Source of the DNA: Bifidobacteriaceae bacterium
Lineage (GTDB): Bacteria; Actinomycetota; Actinomycetes; Actinomycetales; WQXJ01
DNA: 53,853 bases
Reading direction: 5' to 3'
NCBI GenBank assembly: GCA_031281585.1
Contig: JAITFE010000051.1
Coordinates: 1 to 53,853, forward strand
Position numbers and translations under genes: made by a program. The notes under the pieces were generated by a model. It saw only the letters and a list, made by a program, of their open reading frames with translations. It had not been told where the DNA came from and ran no database searches. Below are positions 49,910 through 53,853 of this stretch, piece by piece (positions within the stretch are counted from its first letter, which is position 1; each line of letters opens with the position of its first letter).

Positions 49910-52900
49910 ATGACGATTCCGCCACGTTTCAGCCGCCGCACCCTTCTAAACCCACCAGATGGCGCCAAGCGGACGCCCGTTCGCCTGGTCGCCATGGCGT
50001 CCGCCGGCGCCATCGCGCTGACCGGCGCCCTTGTCGCGGGCACGCTGTTCGGCGTTTCTCCGGCGGCGGCGGTGACCTATCAGAACGGCTGGAACGGCCG
50101 GTTCGAAGCGGGGCAGCTCTGGGCTGTGGGAGGGACCGCCAGCGCCTACGCGCTGCCGCAGTGGTTGCCGGACGCGGCCTCCGCCACCCCGGCGGACTTC
50201 GCCACCCGCTTGCGGGCCGCCTACGACCAGGCGGGCGACCGGGCGGGCCAACCCTGCCCGGGCGGCTGGGACGTCTTGGCCACAGGACCCGTCGAAATGG
50301 CGCAGGGTTCCGCCCGCCCGGTGCAGATCGGCTGGGACACCGCGACCGGCCGGGCTGGACTGGTGCAGGACGGGACCGGGGCCTGCCACGCCGTCAAGGA
50401 CCAGGACGGCATTCTGAAGGGAATGAACGGCGGCGAGGTCGATCCGATCAGCGGAGTGCTGTTCTACGTGGGCGAGGCGCCCCAACCCGTCTTGGGAACT
50501 GATAACTACTTCCCGCTCGGGATTGGCGCCGCCGTGGTCGAAAACCGCCGCCACCCGAACGAGCCCGACTTCCAACTGCGCGAGTGGCTCACCGTGGAGG
50601 ACGGTTGGTCTGAGGCGGAGGATTACGTAACCACGTTGGCGGCGGCGGCCGCGGGCGCGGGCAGAACGGGCAACCTCGACGGCGAGTGGTCCCTCAGCGC
50701 CGACCTCGCCGTGGACGCCACGGGCGCGGTCTACCGGCTGGCGCGCTTCGACGTGCCCGCCACCCAGTTGGACCATTGGGCGCTGCTTCGGTTCGAAGTG
50801 GAACGTGACAGGTCGAGCGGGTATCCCGAGACCGATTGGTCGCACAACGTGGTCAGGGTATTCGAAGACGTCGCCGCCAATGACGCCACTGGCCTGGCCC
50901 TCATCGGCGCCGACCTTTACTCTTCCCACGCCGACGGCTCCATCCGGCGCTGGAACATCAGCGCCGGAACCAGCCAACTGCTGGGCCAGGCGCCGGGAGT
51001 GGCCGACCTGACCACCGTGGCGGCGCACAGCGCGATCACCGGCCGCGTTCAGGTCGTGGACCAGGGCGGCGATTTGGCCAACACTCTGGGCGGAGAGCGG
51101 GTTGAACTCTGGCGAGAGGTGAACGGCACACGGTCTCTGGCCGGAGTGACTGCAACCGCGCCCGTCAGCGGCTTCTACTGGTTGCCGCTTCCGGAGGATG
51201 CGGCCGGGACGTACTACGTCCGGGTTCGCACGCCCAGGCGGTCGGACGGCCTGCCCACCATACAGGTAAGGGCCAGCGGGCGGGAGATCACGCCGCCCGG
51301 CTATTCCTACTACTACGCCCGAGCGAAGAATGAAGGCACGCCGCTTTGCGCCACCGCCGAGGGCGACTACCAGGATTCGGAGGGCGGAGGCTACTACTAC
51401 TACGAATGGGAAGACCGGGAGTGTTACGGGGCCAGGGGGGACGCGGTCGATCCCGCCCAGGTCACCGATCCGCTGGCCGCTGCGGGAGGCGCCAACCACG
51501 TCACCCGCATAGCCCTCAACGACCCCACCGAGCCGGTCAACGTCGACTTCACCTTCGAGGCTCACCTGGGGTGGGGCGACGCTCCGGCGCCCTACCCGAC
51601 TCTGGAAGAGGACGGCGGCCCCTACGCCAACCCGGAGCTGCTGACGTCCGGCGCCGGATCACACGGCTTCTACGCCCAACCGAATCCCAAAGGCCTCGGC
51701 AACTCAACCCACCTCACGTTCTCACCGGCGGGGACCGCCTCCGGCTCCCCGGTCTCCATGCAAGGAGGCCTGCTGGCGGCTGGCCAGACCTACACCCTCA
51801 GCGCCGACGTTTGGGGGGAACTGACCAACCGGTCGACCGCCAAGCTGTGGCTCGACCCGCTGACCGCGAACGGCACGCCGTCCGGGCAGTTCAGCCAGTT
51901 GGTTCTGAGCGGCCGGCCGGTTCTGTATGCCGACGACGATTCCTACGCCTACATCGCAGACACGTACACGGCGCCGACCACCGAGCCGGCAGGCGGGTTC
52001 CAGCTAACCTACGGCCGCATGCGAGCCAGCGTTGATCCGGCTGTGACACCCACATCAAGGGCCCTGACCGGCCACGAGGCCGATTCGGGCGTGGTGCCGG
52101 GCTCGGTGGACGACATAGGTTACGGGATCGCCTCGCACGTGGTGCGGGTTAGGCCGCGTCTGGTCGATGTGCCCACCCTCTACCCCCGTTGGCGTTTCTG
52201 GTACACCTTCACCAACACGTCTGACCGGTGGCCCTCAAGCTCTCAAACGGTGGTCGACCCCGGTTATTGGGTCAAGACGGTTGATCCGGTCGCCGTCGCG
52301 GTGACGAACGCCTCCCAACCCGTGGGCATCACGCTCACCGGCGTGCTGCCCGAGGCAGACGGCAACCTGGACGGCTGGGAGCTGGACGCGGCTCGCACGA
52401 AATGCTCCGACACCTTCACCGGCCAGCCGATAGCCTTCACCACCAACGGCAACACCGTGCAAGTGTCGGCCCCCGCCGCCACCGGTTGGCGAGACGTCAC
52501 CTGCGTGCCCGCCTATCAGCGCACGGGCTATGGTTACGGCGTCACCACGGCGATTCGACCCTCGCCGTTGGCGTCCAGCCCCCGGCCCGTTGGTCAGCGG
52601 GACGCCTACCGGGTCCAGCCGACTCTGAAAACGCAATACACCGACAGCACGGGCAGCGGGCTGGAGGTTTTCATGACTCTGACCCCGGCGGGCGGCGGCG
52701 CCACCGCCGACGGGGCGAAGTTTCAGGCGACTGACGCAGCCAACATGACCTGCAGCACTTGGTTGGCCACCGGCGGCCTGTCGGTGTGCGACGCGGCCGG
52801 AATAACCGCCACCCAGGCCGGCGAATACACCTTGACCGTTTGGGAGGCGGACACCGCCGACTCCCCCGAGACTTTCACCCTCTACTTCGCCGGCGAGATC

Positions 52901-53853
52901 ACACCGCCGGGGCCCAGGACCTGGGGCGAGATGTGGATTGAGGACACCGAACCGGTGGTGGCCGACTACGGCCTTGAGGACGGCGCCCCCGGCTATGTGG
53001 CGCCTTGGGACTATTTCACCATCCACCTGCGGGCTTGGATGGCGGCGGGAACACTGGAGCTCCCGTACGAAGGGCTCGAGTCCAGGATTCGGCCCAGCAG
53101 CACGTACGTCAACTACCCCTGCGGGTACTCAGAATTGCACTTTACCGACGCCGTGGCAGTCCAGGGCGACCCGGGGCACTACACGTTCACCGTCGCCTCA
53201 AGTTGCGCGGGAGAAGTCGCCCTCTACCCGTACGTGTCGATCCCGAACAACAGCGGCCACCTGATCGACTTCACGTGGCGAACCGGTTCGCCCCGGTTGG
53301 AGTTCGCCAACCTTGGCGTCCCAGACTGGTCCCAGTCCTATCTGGGGACTTGGGGAGGCGAGGCCAAGATTGGTTACACGGGCACGGAGATCCAGCAGGC
53401 GTACGACTACGTGGTGGACGCTGAGGTTGTGCTAATCGACGCCAACGGTTCGTGGCTCGAATGGCCCACCGTCTTGGACGAGGACGATGATGAGATCCTT
53501 GATCCGGCGTGGCGCGATCAGGTGACCTGGTCAGCGAGCAACCCCGCAAGCATCAGGGTGGTGCCTATTACCGAAGACCAGACTTGGTATGACGATGCGC
53601 CGCGATTCTGGGTTGTCGGCGACAAGCCCGGCGAGTACTGCCCGGCAGTTGACGTGACTTGGAAAGGCGTGACGCGCGAGCTGGTATGCGACGAGCCCAT
53701 CAGATTCACCGGCGATTATGTAGATCTGAGCACGGCCTCGGCGCGGGTCACCCAGACTCCGGGCCAACCGGCCAACATGGACACGGGCGCCCCCGAGGCG
53801 GAATGGGGCCGCCAAACCGTGATCATCGAGGCCACCGACGCCTTTGGCTACCC
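49910..53853 (+). CDS. Giant Ig-like surface protein, runs off right edge
   Basis: At least 1314 residues from ATG 49910, with no stop before the edge. The start follows two in-frame-blocking stops (TAG, TGA) and has GAGG 8-9 nt upstream. Signal peptide: a 24-residue basic n-region (RFSRRTLLN...KRTPVRL), a hydrophobic core (ASAGAIALTGALVAGTLFG), cleavage predicted after SPAAA. Residues of about 374-445 look like an SdrD_B/SpaA-type Cna-B-like domain (ITGRVQVVDQGGDLANTLGG). Later regions are beta-rich (TYTLSADVWGELTN, GITLTGVLPEADG) and the last part (DLSTASARVTQTPGQPAN) resembles Big/invasin repeats. A cell-wall adhesin or structural fibre is likely; the anchoring end is outside the window. 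It is unlike the left-edge fragment except for fold type. Confidence 0.85.
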   Translation, partial: MTIPPRFSRRTLLNPPDGAKRTPVRLVAMASAGAIALTGALVAGTLFGVSPAAAVTYQNGWNGRFEAGQLWAVGGTASAYALPQWLPDAASATPADFATRLRAAYDQAGDRAGQPCPGGWDVLATGPVEMAQGSARPVQIGWDTATGRAGLVQDGTGACHAVKDQDGILKGMNGGEVDPISGVLFYVGEAPQPVLGTDNYFPLGIGAAVVENRRHPNEPDFQLREWLTVEDGWSEAEDYVTTLAAAAAGAGRTGNLDGEWSLSADLAVDATGAVYRLARFDVPATQLDHWALLRFEVERDRSSGYPETDWSHNVVRVFEDVAANDATGLALIGADLYSSHADGSIRRWNISAGTSQLLGQAPGVADLTTVAAHSAITGRVQVVDQGGDLANTLGGERVELWREVNGTRSLAGVTATAPVSGFYWLPLPEDAAGTYYVRVRTPRRSDGLPTIQVRASGREITPPGYSYYYARAKNEGTPLCATAEGDYQDSEGGGYYYYEWEDRECYGARGDAVDPAQVTDPLAAAGGANHVTRIALNDPTEPVNVDFTFEAHLGWGDAPAPYPTLEEDGGPYANPELLTSGAGSHGFYAQPNPKGLGNSTHLTFSPAGTASGSPVSMQGGLLAAGQTYTLSADVWGELTNRSTAKLWLDPLTANGTPSGQFSQLVLSGRPVLYADDDSYAYIADTYTAPTTEPAGGFQLTYGRMRASVDPAVTPTSRALTGHEADSGVVPGSVDDIGYGIASHVVRVRPRLVDVPTLYPRWRFWYTFTNTSDRWPSSSQTVVDPGYWVKTVDPVAVAVTNASQPVGITLTGVLPEADGNLDGWELDAARTKCSDTFTGQPIAFTTNGNTVQVSAPAATGWRDVTCVPAYQRTGYGYGVTTAIRPSPLASSPRPVGQRDAYRVQPTLKTQYTDSTGSGLEVFMTLTPAGGGATADGAKFQATDAANMTCSTWLATGGLSVCDAAGITATQAGEYTLTVWEADTADSPETFTLYFAGEITPPGPRTWGEMWIEDTEPVVADYGLEDGAPGYVAPWDYFTIHLRAWMAAGTLELPYEGLESRIRPSSTYVNYPCGYSELHFTDAVAVQGDPGHYTFTVASSCAGEVALYPYVSIPNNSGHLIDFTWRTGSPRLEFANLGVPDWSQSYLGTWGGEAKIGYTGTEIQQAYDYVVDAEVVLIDANGSWLEWPTVLDEDDDEILDPAWRDQVTWSASNPASIRVVPITEDQTWYDDAPRFWVVGDKPGEYCPAVDVTWKGVTRELVCDEPIRFTGDYVDLSTASARVTQTPGQPANMDTGAPEAEWGRQTVIIEATDAFGY

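Overview
The window is high-GC DNA from an actinobacterium (class Actinomycetes). The evidence is the GC-rich third codon positions, GTG starts, a DUF222/13E12-type HNH endonuclease, a mycobacterial-style fabG-inhA pair, the rumA-permease-ceoB-ceoC potassium block and the rpsT/holA/lepA/hemW neighbourhood. Genus cannot be assigned from this sequence. Two very large secreted Ig-like surface proteins run off the two edges, and a 1.7 kb-residue-class secreted subtilase and several lipoproteins lie between, so the organism invests heavily in its surface.

Layout. 1-250: broken start of a surface protein. 0.8-3.3 kb: metE under a cobalamin riboswitch. 3.5-5.0 kb: DUF234 ATPase. 5.0-7.7 kb: operon of an SPFH protein, a TFIIB-type zinc-ribbon membrane protein and a small membrane protein (YdjI/YdjG/YdjH-like). 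7.7-9.9 kb: thrC and a Rossmann oxidoreductase. 9.9-13.4 kb: accessory patch with two broken small genes, a HipBA-like pair and an HNH endonuclease. 13.5-20.4 kb: AIM24 protein, tRNA-Val, YwqG-like protein, hemW, lepA, a DsbA-like protein, rpsT and holA. 20.7-24.2 kb: VWA lipoprotein, glgC, serB. 24.4-30.7 kb: cell-surface subtilase and a lipoprotein. 30.7-33.9 kb: second accessory patch with a HTH/PIN toxin-antitoxin remnant and a large AAA+ ATPase with C-terminal RyR domains. 33.9-36.0 kb: sixA, fabI/inhA, fabG. 36.0-40.0 kb: GntR-controlled ABC exporter and an ABC-F protein. 40.1-43.5 kb: TM2-like protein, CstA carbon-starvation transporter and its YbdD partner. 43.5-48.1 kb: RNA methyltransferase, KimA-like permease and two TrkA subunits. 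48.1-49.6 kb: PadR regulator and HAAS-domain membrane protein. 49.9 kb to the end: the second surface protein.

How the genes work together. MetE, ThrC and SerB supply methionine, threonine and serine. MetE is subject to B12 control, which implies that the cell also has access to cobalamin. FabG and InhA are two steps of type II fatty-acid elongation. The permease/TrkA block is a potassium uptake and sensing unit. The two accessory patches hold the most unusual content. The strongest candidate for a poorly described system is the 797-residue protein at 31451-33844. It joins a ribokinase-like N-terminal region, an AAA+ module and two RyR-type repeats, and it is expressed from a leaderless promoter of the same design as those of two other accessory genes in the window. 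Four small accessory genes are visibly broken (premature TAA, premature TAG, a frameshift, a truncated PIN toxin).
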